Source: Alphaproteobacteria bacterium (GTDB taxonomy: Bacteria > Pseudomonadota > Alphaproteobacteria > Rs-D84). Taken from it: 64,000 bases of DNA. The notes under the pieces were generated by a model. It searched no databases, had not been told where the DNA came from, and saw only the letters and a list, made by a program, of their open reading frames with translations. The translations under genes were made by a program, and so were the position numbers. This document shows positions 1-8,728 of this stretch, in pieces (position 1 is the first letter of the stretch; every line of letters begins with the position of its first letter). The stretch is from positions 1 to 64,000 of the forward strand of contig JAFQTD010000023.1 in assembly GCA_017409215.1 (NCBI GenBank). Direction: 5' to 3'.

Positions 1-32
1 CCACAAAGCGCGCCTGAAGAGGCGTAAAAAAA

Positions 33-140
33 TCCAACACATCGGTTGGAGTGTGGTGAATATATTGAATAAGCCCACTATTCGTCTTGATAGTCTTTGA
101 ACTCCAACCGCTTTTGATTTTTCTGGGCGGTTTTTGTTTT
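33..140 (+). promoter_or_regulatory. Attenuator-like leader (copy A, 5' end outside window)
   Basis: Four segments can pair in mutually exclusive ways. Segment a (33-38, TCCAAC) pairs with b (45-50, GTTGGA). Segment b, extended to 43-52, pairs perfectly over 10 bp with c (101-110). The end of c (106-111, AACCGC) pairs with d (127-132, GCGGTT), which is followed by TTTGTTTT and so forms an intrinsic terminator. A Shine-Dalgarno and ATG follow within 25 nt. The same layout occurs at 12574-12818 and 19207-19394 on the other strand. The pairings are seen directly; regulation by attenuation is inferred. Confidence 0.6.
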
Positions 141-155
141 ATCAAGGTGGGAAAA

Positions 156-281
156 ATGAACAAGAACAAAGACTTTTTGCGCGAATTAAAACGCCAGATA
201 GCGCAATCATGGGAATCGCAATCATATGACAAAGTGTGCGTTGGGGGTGCCTTCATAAGAAGATTTTGCTTTGTATCTTAA
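156..281 (+). CDS. Small basic hypothetical protein (41 aa)
   Basis: Short reading frame downstream of leader copy A. The ATG at 156 is preceded by AAGGTGGG (144-151) at a suitable distance, which is why this start is preferred over an upstream in-frame ATG at 87 that lies inside the terminator structure. The product begins MNKNKDFLRELKRQ, a charged helix-like stretch, and ends in a Cys/Phe-containing tail. No family is recognised. It is closed by the strong terminator at 304-331. Short length makes chance occurrence possible; the ribosome binding site and the flanking regulatory RNA are the main support. Confidence 0.4.
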   Translation: MNKNKDFLRELKRQIAQSWESQSYDKVCVGGAFIRRFCFVS

Positions 282-303
282 TTGCGAATAGGTTCAATAA
301 TAA

Positions 304-331
304 AAAACGGGATAAATCCCGTTTTTTTAAT
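304..331. terminator. Bidirectional intrinsic terminator
   Basis: AAAACGGGAT-aa-ATCCCGTTTTTTT hairpin between the small plus-strand gene and the convergent prolyl-tRNA synthetase gene; A- and T-runs on both sides allow function in both directions. Confidence 0.85.
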
Positions 332-1763
332 ATGATTTTGCTACAAATACGTATTCAGGATTACTGTCGTCTAAACAACGACGGGTAATCTTGTACTGTT
401 CCATCAGACCATCAAAACGGTCATTCTTGGTCAGTTCGTATTTAATTCGGAAAAATCCAATTTCACCATTGGAAAGTGCAGTTTCCAGTGCGTCTAAATC
501 AGCGACATCGTGTATCATTTCAGCATTGCGTTTTTCAACACGCGCAACCATAGTATCGTGAATATCACGCATAATATCTTTAACGGTTGTAATTAATTCG
601 TCCGAACTGATTGTGCGTTTTGATTCGCGCCCGATGTCACGACGTGTAATGGTCACCATTCCGGATTCCATTTCACGTGCACCAATTTCAACACGCAATG
701 GAACACCGCGCTTAATCCATTTCCACATTTTATCTGGCGCACGCATATCGGTTGTGTCAACCAAGACACGAACACCATTTGCACGCAATTTTTCACCCAA
801 CTGTTCCGCATAGGCATTTAACGCATCCGCGGTTTCTTCACGTGTGATTGGTATAATCACAACCTGATATGGCGCAACCGCAGGTGGCAAAATCAGACCA
901 TCGTCATCAGAATGAATCATAAACATCGACCCCATCATACGTGTTGTCGTTCCCCACGATGTCGTCCAACCATATTGCAATTTACCGTCAGTACCCAAGA
1001 ACTGAATACCAAAGGATTTTGAAAAATGCTGTCCTAAATCGTGCGAGGTTCCCGCCTGTAATGCCTTGCCATCTTGCATAATATGTTCCAGTGTATATGT
1101 ATGGTCTGCCCCTGCGAAACGTTCTTCGGGGGTCTTTTCACCCATAATTGATGGTATTGCCAAAATATCGCGCATATAGTCGCCATACATTTTGTGCATT
1201 TTGCGCGCATCTTCGTTTGCCTGTTCGTGTGTTGCGAATACATTGTGTCCTTCTTGCCAATTAAATTCAGACGTGCGCAAAAACATACGTGGACGCATTT
1301 CCCACCGCATAACATTCACCCACTGATTCAATTTAAGTGGCAAATCACGATAAGACTGAACCCAACGGGACATCGCTTCGCCAATAATTGTTTCAGACGT
1401 CGGACGAATAATATATGGTTCGGTCAATTTTGAATCTGGGTCTGGTTGCAGACTGCCATCAATCATCTTCAGGCGGTGATGTGTGACGACCGCACATTCC
1501 TTGGCAAATCCTGCGACATGTTCTGCTTCTTTATTAAAAAAGTCAATCGGTATCAGCAAAGGGAAATTTGCATTTTGGACACCATGCGCCTTGATGCGAC
1601 GGTCCATTTCATCACGCATTAATTCCCATATTGCCCAACCATATGGTTTAATTGTCATACAACCACGCACAGGTGCATTTTCAGCCAAATCTGCTGCAAC
1701 AATAAGGTTTTGATACCATTCGCTGAAATTTTCCGCGCGTGTTGGTGTAATCGCTGTCTTCAT
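327..1763 (-). CDS. proS: Prolyl-tRNA synthetase, archaeal/eukaryotic-like type (478 aa)
   Basis: Class II aminoacyl-tRNA synthetase that charges tRNA-Pro. The N-terminal region has the type-3 ProRS signature VRGCMTIKPYGWAIWE (32-47), the PTSE loop at 121-124, a motif 2 block RWEMR...RTSEF at 153-167, the SWGTTTRMMG motif-3 region, an anticodon-binding domain, and the terminal Tyr typical of this type. From memory it resembles enzymes of archaea and Bacteroidetes rather than the usual bacterial form. It is about 15 residues shorter than those. It is the last gene of a minus-strand operon, directly downstream of a second, bacterial-type ProRS. All catalytic motifs look intact, so it is not obviously a decayed copy. 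Horizontal acquisition is likely. Confidence 0.93.
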   Translation of the reverse strand: MKTAITPTRAENFSEWYQNLIVAADLAENAPVRGCMTIKPYGWAIWELMRDEMDRRIKAHGVQNANFPLLIPIDFFNKEAEHVAGFAKECAVVTHHRLKMIDGSLQPDPDSKLTEPYIIRPTSETIIGEAMSRWVQSYRDLPLKLNQWVNVMRWEMRPRMFLRTSEFNWQEGHNVFATHEQANEDARKMHKMYGDYMRDILAIPSIMGEKTPEERFAGADHTYTLEHIMQDGKALQAGTSHDLGQHFSKSFGIQFLGTDGKLQYGWTTSWGTTTRMMGSMFMIHSDDDGLILPPAVAPYQVVIIPITREETADALNAYAEQLGEKLRANGVRVLVDTTDMRAPDKMWKWIKRGVPLRVEIGAREMESGMVTITRRDIGRESKRTISSDELITTVKDIMRDIHDTMVARVEKRNAEMIHDVADLDALETALSNGEIGFFRIKYELTKNDRFDGLMEQYKITRRCLDDSNPEYVFVAKSY

Positions 1764-1812
1764 TTCTGTATTCTCTTTTAGTTTATCGTTATATATTGTA
1801 TATCGTTTTTAC

Positions 1813-3093
1813 CTATTTTCCAGACATTTTTGATATTGTTTCCATTATTTCTGATAAATAAGTATCCAACCCAAATGCGGTCTTGTATTCAGATGTATCG
1901 ATATCATTTACACGATATTTCACTTCGATTATATTGTTAGCCAAGTTCTTGGACGAAACAATCAAGCGAATTGGGGCCGCGATTAAGTCTGCATCTGCGA
2001 ACTTTTCACCAGCACGCACCGCACGATTATCAATCAAAACATCTATGCCAGCTGATTTTATGGCGATGTAAATTTGTTCTGTCATTTTAGAAACATAATC
2101 GTCTTTGTCTGACAGACCTATGACCTCTATGGCGAATGGCGCAGTCGCCATATTCCAGATTGGACCATTGTCGTCAGCACTTTCTTCTATGATAGCCGCC
2201 ATAGTACGACCAACACCAATACCATAACAACCCATAATCGGATGTTTTTCGGAACCGTCGGATGCGGTATAGGTCAGATTCATAGAATCCGAATACTTTG
2301 TACCCAGTTGAAAAATATTTCCAACCTCTATCCCGCGAACCATGCGCATTTTTGCACCACACTTTGGACATAATCCGTTTTTTTCGTCGACTAATTCTTT
2401 GTTTGCATTAAAACCACAATCACATAAGAACAATGTATCTTCGCCAACATCACTTATCAATTGAAATTCGTGCGCAATGTTGCCGCCCATATCACCAGTA
2501 GACGCCAAGACACTTACAACATTTCTTAATCCACAACGATTATAAATGCGAACATAAGCATCAAAACAACGATTATAATATTCTTCTAAATCAGATTGCG
2601 TTTCGTGAAACGAATATGCGTCTTTCATAATAAATTCACGCGTACGTATCAAGCCAGCGCGCGCACGTAATTCGTCGCGGAATTTTGTCTGAATCTGGTA
2701 AACCATAAAAGGCATTTGACGATATGTTTCCAAAACAGATTTTACATAATCAACAACAACTTCTTCGTGTGTTGGATTCAGAACATAATCTGCACCAGAA
2801 CGTCCCTTGAATTTTACCAGAACATCAACCCGGTCATAACGACCACTTTCACGCCAAAGGTCTGCACCAGAAACAACCGGCATTAAAATTTCTTGACCGT
2901 CAATAGCGTTCATTTCCTGACGAATTATGTTTTCAATATTATGAACAACACGCCACCCCAATGGACTTAATGTATATCCACCTTGAAAGGTTTGATAAAC
3001 ATAGCCGCCTTTGATTGCCATTTTGTGCCCATGTGTTGTAGCACCAGCAACATCGCCAAATAATCGGCGAACACATAATTTTTCTATTCTCAT
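1813..3093 (-). CDS. proS: Prolyl-tRNA synthetase, short bacterial type (426 aa)
   Basis: Class II synthetase of the short form used by many alphaproteobacteria, which lacks the large INS editing insertion. Motif 2 is at about 139-158 (RDE...RTREFIMKD) and motif 3 GIGVGR at 291-296, followed by the HGTP anticodon-binding domain. Where longer bacterial enzymes carry the editing domain, this one has a compact CxC...CxxC segment (Cys 224, 226, 242, 245) that could bind zinc. It lies 49 nt upstream of the archaeal-type ProRS on the same strand and 26 nt downstream of olsA, so co-transcription is likely. This copy is probably the ancestral enzyme of the lineage. Confidence 0.93.
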   Translation of the reverse strand: MRIEKLCVRRLFGDVAGATTHGHKMAIKGGYVYQTFQGGYTLSPLGWRVVHNIENIIRQEMNAIDGQEILMPVVSGADLWRESGRYDRVDVLVKFKGRSGADYVLNPTHEEVVVDYVKSVLETYRQMPFMVYQIQTKFRDELRARAGLIRTREFIMKDAYSFHETQSDLEEYYNRCFDAYVRIYNRCGLRNVVSVLASTGDMGGNIAHEFQLISDVGEDTLFLCDCGFNANKELVDEKNGLCPKCGAKMRMVRGIEVGNIFQLGTKYSDSMNLTYTASDGSEKHPIMGCYGIGVGRTMAAIIEESADDNGPIWNMATAPFAIEVIGLSDKDDYVSKMTEQIYIAIKSAGIDVLIDNRAVRAGEKFADADLIAAPIRLIVSSKNLANNIIEVKYRVNDIDTSEYKTAFGLDTYLSEIMETISKMSGK

Positions 3094-3119
3094 TTTAGAA
3101 TTCTTTTAGTTATTAAATC

Positions 3120-3938
3120 TTATTTTTTATCTTTTAATTCCATATATTTTGCCGATACTTGTTGTTGCAGAACTTCGGCAATCTGCTTTCTATCTAACCC
3201 CATCAGGGGGGGCGGTGGCAACATTGTGATTTCAACAGTAAAACCACCCAGCATCATTATGTGAAACACTTGACCAAAGGCACTGCGTTCGCGCTTGCAG
3301 TGTGGGCCCATATCCATCTTGGCGTTATCAAAATACGCAAAATGGTCTGCCATTGTTTGTTCGTCAATAACACTGCCATCTTTATAGCGATAATGCATCG
3401 CAACCGGCTGAACCGTTATGTTTGAATTTTCAACAAAATTAAACAGTGTGCTTTTAAATGGTTTTACGTATGCGCCGTTGGTTGTTGTACCTTCGGGAAA
3501 TAAAATCATTGGGTACTGAACAGTTTGAACAGCCTGTTGTACCACAGCCAGCGCGTCCCGCGCGTGCGATGGACGACGATCAACAAATATCACACCAAAT
3601 TTTTTTGCAACCCACCCAACCAAAGGCCAATTTTCCATTTCTTTTTTTGCAATAAAACTGCCCTTGAATACGCATGGAAATGTTGCTAATTCAAATACAG
3701 ATATATGATTTGATACAATCATCAAAGGACGCTTTTTTGAAAGCTGTCCATGAACAACAATTTTGATTCCGGCCAGTTTTATCAAAAACCACATAAATAT
3801 TGGCATATAACGCACCGCCATACGACGTGGCAACACCAGCAACAGTGGTATCTGAATAATCACCATAACCCAAAACAACGCGAACTTAATCGCAGCAGTT
3901 GTTGTGTTGAAAATATTTTGTTTACGTAGTTTTGTCAT
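3120..3938 (-). CDS. olsA: PlsC/OlsA-type 1-acylglycerol/lyso-lipid acyltransferase
   Basis: Membrane-associated O-acyltransferase of the PlsC family (272 aa). There is an N-terminal hydrophobic stretch (about 13-37). Motif I is NHISVFE, in which the catalytic His is present but the usual Asp of NHx4D is replaced by Glu. Motif III is FPEGTTTNG. It follows the OlsB-type N-acyltransferase with a 6-nt gap, which points to the second step of ornithine-lipid synthesis, transfer of a fatty acid onto lyso-ornithine lipid. A general lysophosphatidate acyltransferase (PlsC) is the alternative; the neighbour favours OlsA. Confidence 0.8.
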   Translation of the reverse strand: MTKLRKQNIFNTTTAAIKFALFWVMVIIQIPLLLVLPRRMAVRYMPIFMWFLIKLAGIKIVVHGQLSKKRPLMIVSNHISVFELATFPCVFKGSFIAKKEMENWPLVGWVAKKFGVIFVDRRPSHARDALAVVQQAVQTVQYPMILFPEGTTTNGAYVKPFKSTLFNFVENSNITVQPVAMHYRYKDGSVIDEQTMADHFAYFDNAKMDMGPHCKRERSAFGQVFHIMMLGGFTVEITMLPPPPLMGLDRKQIAEVLQQQVSAKYMELKDKK

Positions 3939-3944
3939 CTGTTT

Positions 3945-4913
3945 TTATTCTTCTTTTTCATCTGCATCGGTGCGATCGCCATCTTCGATATATTCTGCAT
4001 CCGCAGCATCTTCACGCAGCAAGAAATCGACAGCCGCCCGCAAGACCTTGAATGGACCAACAACAGGAAATGTCATAATCTTGCCAACTGTGCGAATAAT
4101 ATTTTCTTTGTCGTCTTCGGGTGTGCCCAGTGCGTTTTCACGACCCAAGAAATGCTTTTGATATGCAGCGTTCATCTTGCGTGTTTCCAGCATTACAAAC
4201 ACATCGTATGTGTTAAATGGCGCATCGATAAACACACCACGACCAAATGTTGCGCCCAAACGCAGATACCCCTTGATTAGTGGTGTCATTTCTGCGCGTG
4301 CGTCTGCCTCGTCCACGAATTCGCGTGGCAGAATATTCATTCGCCCAAGTTTAGGGTTTACACCATCTGCAAACTTTTCTGGTAATACTGTTGCACGCAA
4401 ACGCGACGGTGTCAAATGATTGTAGTATAAATATGATATTGCCTGTGCAGAACGGGCAGGGTTCTTGCCAACAAAGGATGCAACACCAAATACAATACCA
4501 ATTTTTCTGCGGACAATCATTTCGCCCAAACCCGCCCACAATAAACGCATCACCAGACCGTTATCGCGATATGATTTTTCAACACATGCGCGTGACATTT
4601 CTGCGATATTACCACGATATTTTTTTATCTTAGAGATATTATATTCGCTTTCTGTATAGAAACCGTCCATTTTTTCAGCGGCCTTGCGGTCAATTATTCT
4701 ATACGTTCCAACAATACGTCCGTTATGGAACACAGCCATATATTCTGCAAATCTATCATAAGAATCATATTCCTCGCGCAGTGCGCGTTGTTCTTCGGTG
4801 GCGGATGCGCCTTCTTCTTCTACAAATACGTTATAGCGCAGTTGACGGACCTGTCTGCGTTCTTCTTTGTTGCGTGTTAAACGGACTTCAAAATCACGTA
4901 ATTTGATTGTCAT
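3945..4913 (-). CDS. olsB: OlsB-type ornithine N-acyltransferase (GNAT fold)
   Basis: Protein of 322 aa similar to OlsB/hemolysin-like acyltransferases, which move a 3-hydroxyacyl group from acyl carrier protein to the alpha-amino group of ornithine. The N-terminal block (RQLRYNVFVEEEGA, then EYDSYDRFAEYMAVF and IVGTYRI) and the EMSRACVEKSYRDNG block are typical. The acidic C-terminal tail (ADAEYIEDGDRTDADEKEE) is unusual but low-complexity. It is first in the operon with olsA and the two proS genes. Ornithine lipids replace phospholipids under phosphate limitation in many alphaproteobacteria; no Pho box was identified by eye. Confidence 0.82.
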   Translation of the reverse strand: MTIKLRDFEVRLTRNKEERRQVRQLRYNVFVEEEGASATEEQRALREEYDSYDRFAEYMAVFHNGRIVGTYRIIDRKAAEKMDGFYTESEYNISKIKKYRGNIAEMSRACVEKSYRDNGLVMRLLWAGLGEMIVRRKIGIVFGVASFVGKNPARSAQAISYLYYNHLTPSRLRATVLPEKFADGVNPKLGRMNILPREFVDEADARAEMTPLIKGYLRLGATFGRGVFIDAPFNTYDVFVMLETRKMNAAYQKHFLGRENALGTPEDDKENIIRTVGKIMTFPVVGPFKVLRAAVDFLLREDAADAEYIEDGDRTDADEKEE

Positions 4914-4982
4914 AAATAATCCTTAGTGTTCTATACAGGAAAGAATACCAAACAAACGCAGTTTTTTCAATGTTTTTATTTT

Positions 4983-6029
4983 CTAGTGCAAATTATCCGC
5001 TAAATTTGCAATCGCGATTGCATACCAATTAGAATTGTTCCAACGTTTTATGCGATAAAAATTCGGATATGTTAGATATGCGGTTATAACTGGCATTGGC
5101 GCAACATCTGTATCGGATGCGATTGTGTCGCTGGCAGAATTACGAATTGATTCTATTTCCGCAACGTCTGCGACCAGGCCTGCAATCATATCTGTTTGCG
5201 GAATTGCGTTGCCATCTGGGTTCAGAACGCCCATCTGCGCCCATTGTGACAGTGGTTTTTTAGTTTTTCCGTCCAGCAGACTGATGTCAAAGTCCGCAGG
5301 CAATACGACACGTCGAACGATTTTCTCGTTTTTATCCCACCCCAGTCTGTTCAAGTAATTTCCAGCGCTATACATTGCATCACTGATATTATTTATAATA
5401 TCAATTCGACCATCGGCATTTCCGTCTGCGCCATATTGTGCCAATGTAGTTGGGATAAACTGAAAATGTCCCATTGCACCCGCCCACGACCCATGAATTT
5501 TACCAATATCAAGATTGTTTTTATCGGCAATCTTCATCAATGCAATCAGTTGATTTGAAAAGAAAGTTTCGCGTCTGCCATCATAAATCAAAGTCATAAA
5601 TGCATTTATTAATTGATGTCGTGATTTTACAGCACCATAATTAGATTCCATTCCCCAAAATGCCAGCATAACGTGTGGCGGAACACCGTATTTACTTTCG
5701 ACGTGCGACAGCAACGTTGGATATTTTGCGCGCATTTTTTTTCCGCTTGCTATTCGTGATTTACTGACAGTTCTGTCCAGATAATCATCCAGAGTTAACT
5801 TAAATTCTGCCTGATTTTTATCACTTTTCACAATAGATGGAATAAATGCGGTCGACCGAAAAGTTTCATCAATAACACGTTTTGAAATCTGTTCTGTTTC
5901 TGCGCGCGAACGAATTGAATCTGTGACATCGTACCATCGTTCAATATCAAAAGAACCACGCTGCGCAATTGCGTTAAATGGCAGAATAAACATTGCGACA
6001 AGTTGCCACAAAAACCTTTTTTTTAACAT
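4983..6029 (-). CDS. MltB-type lytic murein transglycosylase
   Basis: Periplasmic enzyme that cleaves the MurNAc-GlcNAc bond of peptidoglycan. The start MLKKRFLWQLVAMFILPFNAIAQ gives a clean signal peptide and is preceded by AAGAGG; an earlier in-frame ATG would overlap the upstream gene. The SLT_2 domain includes AFWGMESNYGAV, with the presumed catalytic Glu, then GSWAGAMGHFQFIPTTLAQYG and a DGNADGRID loop. The closing AYLTYPNFYRIKRWNNSNWYAIAI segment is also family-typical. The product is 348 aa. There is no lipobox, so it is probably soluble like Slt/MltB2-type proteins. Confidence 0.88.
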   Translation of the reverse strand: MLKKRFLWQLVAMFILPFNAIAQRGSFDIERWYDVTDSIRSRAETEQISKRVIDETFRSTAFIPSIVKSDKNQAEFKLTLDDYLDRTVSKSRIASGKKMRAKYPTLLSHVESKYGVPPHVMLAFWGMESNYGAVKSRHQLINAFMTLIYDGRRETFFSNQLIALMKIADKNNLDIGKIHGSWAGAMGHFQFIPTTLAQYGADGNADGRIDIINNISDAMYSAGNYLNRLGWDKNEKIVRRVVLPADFDISLLDGKTKKPLSQWAQMGVLNPDGNAIPQTDMIAGLVADVAEIESIRNSASDTIASDTDVAPMPVITAYLTYPNFYRIKRWNNSNWYAIAIANLADNLH

Positions 6030-6048
6030 TGATAAGCCTCTTAAATTC

Positions 6049-7566
6049 CTAGAAAGCGTACTTAAAGCCCAAATGCAAGCCAAATGATTGCCATGTTGCG
6101 CGCTTTAACGAATCTGCTACAAATTCGGTATGTGCGGGGACTGTTTCCAGCAAAGGCACATAATAAATATTACCAAATTCGTCCTCGATTTCTTGCATAA
6201 CATACTGACCATTTTCATCGATTACATACTGACTGTATTCTGCGACATATAATTCCCCAGGAATCTTGCCAACATGGAACAGGTTCATATCAACCTTTAA
6301 TGCCAACTGCAGACGGTCGGACAATTTATAATTATATTCCATTTCAGCCGCATAAGAATATGCGCCATTATTCCCTTCGTCCAGAAAACTGGGGTTTTGT
6401 TGCCAGTCTGTTCGATTTGGCCAGATACCTTCGGATGAATAATTTGGTAAACCAAACTGCATATATATACGCAATTTATCTTTTAGGGTCATTTGCTTTT
6501 CGATTTCCAGACCGATATAAAATCCAGACCACGTTGTGTTATAGATATGTGTTGTTCCTTCGACTATCACAGGGCCGTCACCACCAATAATCACGCATTC
6601 ACCAGAATCAACGCCCCATGGAACTGTCCCCATATCAATATTGTAATCACCAGTCACCAATTCATCGCCCAGATACGGGAATCCATCAACACTTGACCCG
6701 TTAGGCAGGTTTGTGACAACCTTGATATCTTCGGGTGACATACACACCTGATACCAATCTTCGGGTGGGGTTGCGCCAACAGGCACAGAAAAGAATTCGC
6801 CCAGTTCATTACCATAAACATAATATCCCTGATCTGTCATCAACGGCAGATAAACACCAGGGTTTGGATAGTAATGATTTGACATTTCCAAATTATGCTT
6901 AAATATTTCGTATCCAAAGGTTGGTGACAATTTCCATCCACCAATATCCCATATATGATGTGCAGATATGCCCAAACGCAAATGATCGCTGCGTCCAGAT
7001 TGGTCACCAGTGGAAATTGTAAAAATACCATATTCTGGATATGCATCATCAAACGGTTTCAGGTCATAGTCCATAGACAATCCGCCATCAACCATTGTGC
7101 CATGCGTATATTCTGCAAAGGCTGACAAATCAAAATTGCGCAAACTAAAGTTATGGCGGGCACCGACTTGAATCTCGCTCCAAATCATATCGTCCCATTC
7201 CAGAATAGAATTCACACCAGTTTCAAATTCAAAATCTGCAAATCTGCGCTGATAGCCACCCCATATATACGTGTTGTTTTCATTTTCTGGTGGCAGTGCA
7301 ATACCGTTCGGCGTCATTGTACCAGTAAAGGTCGGCATCTGTGGGCGCGGAACCTGATACGAATATGTGCGTGAACCAACAACCTGCTTATTGCCAGAAT
7401 GCCCAACATATTTTGTATAACCCTGGTTGGCATATCGACCATACGATGCCTGATTTGTGTTTGGAACAGCAGAAACTTGATAATATGACGGCACACCTTC
7501 ATTCGCGGCAAACACCGCCAAAGGCGCAAAAAAACCAGTAAAAATCGAAAATATCCTTGCCTTCAT
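6049..7566 (-). CDS. Outer-membrane beta-barrel protein, function unknown
   Basis: Secreted protein with signal peptide MKARIFSIFTGFFAPLAVFAA (the start used here; an ATG 18 nt upstream is less likely). The mature part alternates aromatic and polar residues in beta-strand-like runs, for example FSLRNFDLSAFAEYTH and LRIYMQFGLPNY, and ends in LGFKYAF. A terminal Phe is the usual C-terminal signal for insertion by the Bam complex. Long acidic and Tyr-rich loops suggest surface exposure. It is 505 aa long. It lies 19 nt upstream of the transglycosylase and may share its transcript. No specific porin or adhesin family is recognised. Confidence 0.7.
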   Translation of the reverse strand: MKARIFSIFTGFFAPLAVFAANEGVPSYYQVSAVPNTNQASYGRYANQGYTKYVGHSGNKQVVGSRTYSYQVPRPQMPTFTGTMTPNGIALPPENENNTYIWGGYQRRFADFEFETGVNSILEWDDMIWSEIQVGARHNFSLRNFDLSAFAEYTHGTMVDGGLSMDYDLKPFDDAYPEYGIFTISTGDQSGRSDHLRLGISAHHIWDIGGWKLSPTFGYEIFKHNLEMSNHYYPNPGVYLPLMTDQGYYVYGNELGEFFSVPVGATPPEDWYQVCMSPEDIKVVTNLPNGSSVDGFPYLGDELVTGDYNIDMGTVPWGVDSGECVIIGGDGPVIVEGTTHIYNTTWSGFYIGLEIEKQMTLKDKLRIYMQFGLPNYSSEGIWPNRTDWQQNPSFLDEGNNGAYSYAAEMEYNYKLSDRLQLALKVDMNLFHVGKIPGELYVAEYSQYVIDENGQYVMQEIEDEFGNIYYVPLLETVPAHTEFVADSLKRATWQSFGLHLGFKYAF

Positions 7567-7667
7567 CGTATATACGTTGTGCATATTATATCATAAATTT
7601 TGCTTCGATAAAAGTATTTTAATTTATACCTTGATTGAATATAATCTGGATGTACAATACAAGAACG

Positions 7668-8726
7668 ATGAAGCAATGCCCACATAATATTTATATACAT
7701 ATACCATACTGCAAATCAAAATGCAGATATTGTGCTTTTTTTTCGCACGCGTGTGCCGAACCAGATTGGGAAGATTATACCGATTCAATTTGTAAAGAGG
7801 TTGCTTTCTGGGCATCAAAATTAAACCATTGCACTGTTCCGACTATTTTTTTTGGTGGTGGAACACCATCACTGATACCACAAAAATATATGTGTCAAAT
7901 ACTAAGGACAATTCGGCAAAGCTTCTTGGTTGTCGGTGACGCAGAAATAACGCTAGAGGCTAATCCTGCAACAATTGATGAAAACAAATTACGTGATTTC
8001 CAAGATATGGGTATCAATCGTCTGTCGGTTGGTGTGCAACGGCTAAATGATAAAGAATTACAATTCTTGGGACGCGCACACGATACGCGTGATGCAATTG
8101 AATTGATAAATACTGCGCAAGATTTAAAACTTCGTGTTTCGGCGGACTTTATTTATGGAATTCCTGGTGACACAGAAAAAACTGTTGCGAATATGTGCCA
8201 CCAGATAAACAATCTGGGGTTGACACATTGTTCGTTATACGAATTGACAATCGAAGAAAATACCCCGTTTGGCAAGATGAATCTAAATATGCCAAGTAAT
8301 GATGAAATGGCAATTATGTATCAGACGATTTCATCAAACCTTGAATTGCCACGATACGAAGTTTCAAATTATGCAACGCCTGAAAATCAATGTGTGCATA
8401 ATTCAAATATATGGAATGGCGAACCGTACATCGGTATTGGCCAAGGGGCAGCTGGCAGAATCTTGATTGATGGGGTGTGGTATGAAGAAAAAGGAAACGC
8501 AGAAATCTTTAATCCACTGACAGAAAAAGAACGTGCAATTGAAAAAATCTTAACAGGCCTGCGAACAATTCGCGGTTGTCAATTGACACAGGACGTAAAA
8601 AACGTTATTGATATAGATTGGGTGAAAAATCATCCGCAATATATACAAATTTCAGACGATACTATTTGCGCGACAAATGACGGTATGCTGATTTTGGACA
8701 ACATAATAACTAATGTGGTGAAGTAA
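7668..8726 (+). CDS. hemW: HemW-like radical SAM protein
   Basis: Radical SAM protein of the coproporphyrinogen III oxidase-like HemW family (352 aa), thought to act as a heme chaperone. The N-terminus YIHIPYCKSKCRYCAF carries the CxxxCxxC cluster motif (Cys 15, 19, 22 from the chosen start), followed by FFGGGTPSL and ITLEANP. The extra Cys of true coproporphyrinogen oxidase HemN is absent, in keeping with HemW. Starts at 7635 (TTG), 7650 and 7668 are possible. A -10 like TATAAT at 7640-7645 makes 7668 the most plausible. The next gene begins 2 nt after the stop. Confidence 0.88.
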   Translation: MKQCPHNIYIHIPYCKSKCRYCAFFSHACAEPDWEDYTDSICKEVAFWASKLNHCTVPTIFFGGGTPSLIPQKYMCQILRTIRQSFLVVGDAEITLEANPATIDENKLRDFQDMGINRLSVGVQRLNDKELQFLGRAHDTRDAIELINTAQDLKLRVSADFIYGIPGDTEKTVANMCHQINNLGLTHCSLYELTIEENTPFGKMNLNMPSNDEMAIMYQTISSNLELPRYEVSNYATPENQCVHNSNIWNGEPYIGIGQGAAGRILIDGVWYEEKGNAEIFNPLTEKERAIEKILTGLRTIRGCQLTQDVKNVIDIDWVKNHPQYIQISDDTICATNDGMLILDNIITNVVK

Positions 8727-8728
8727 AA

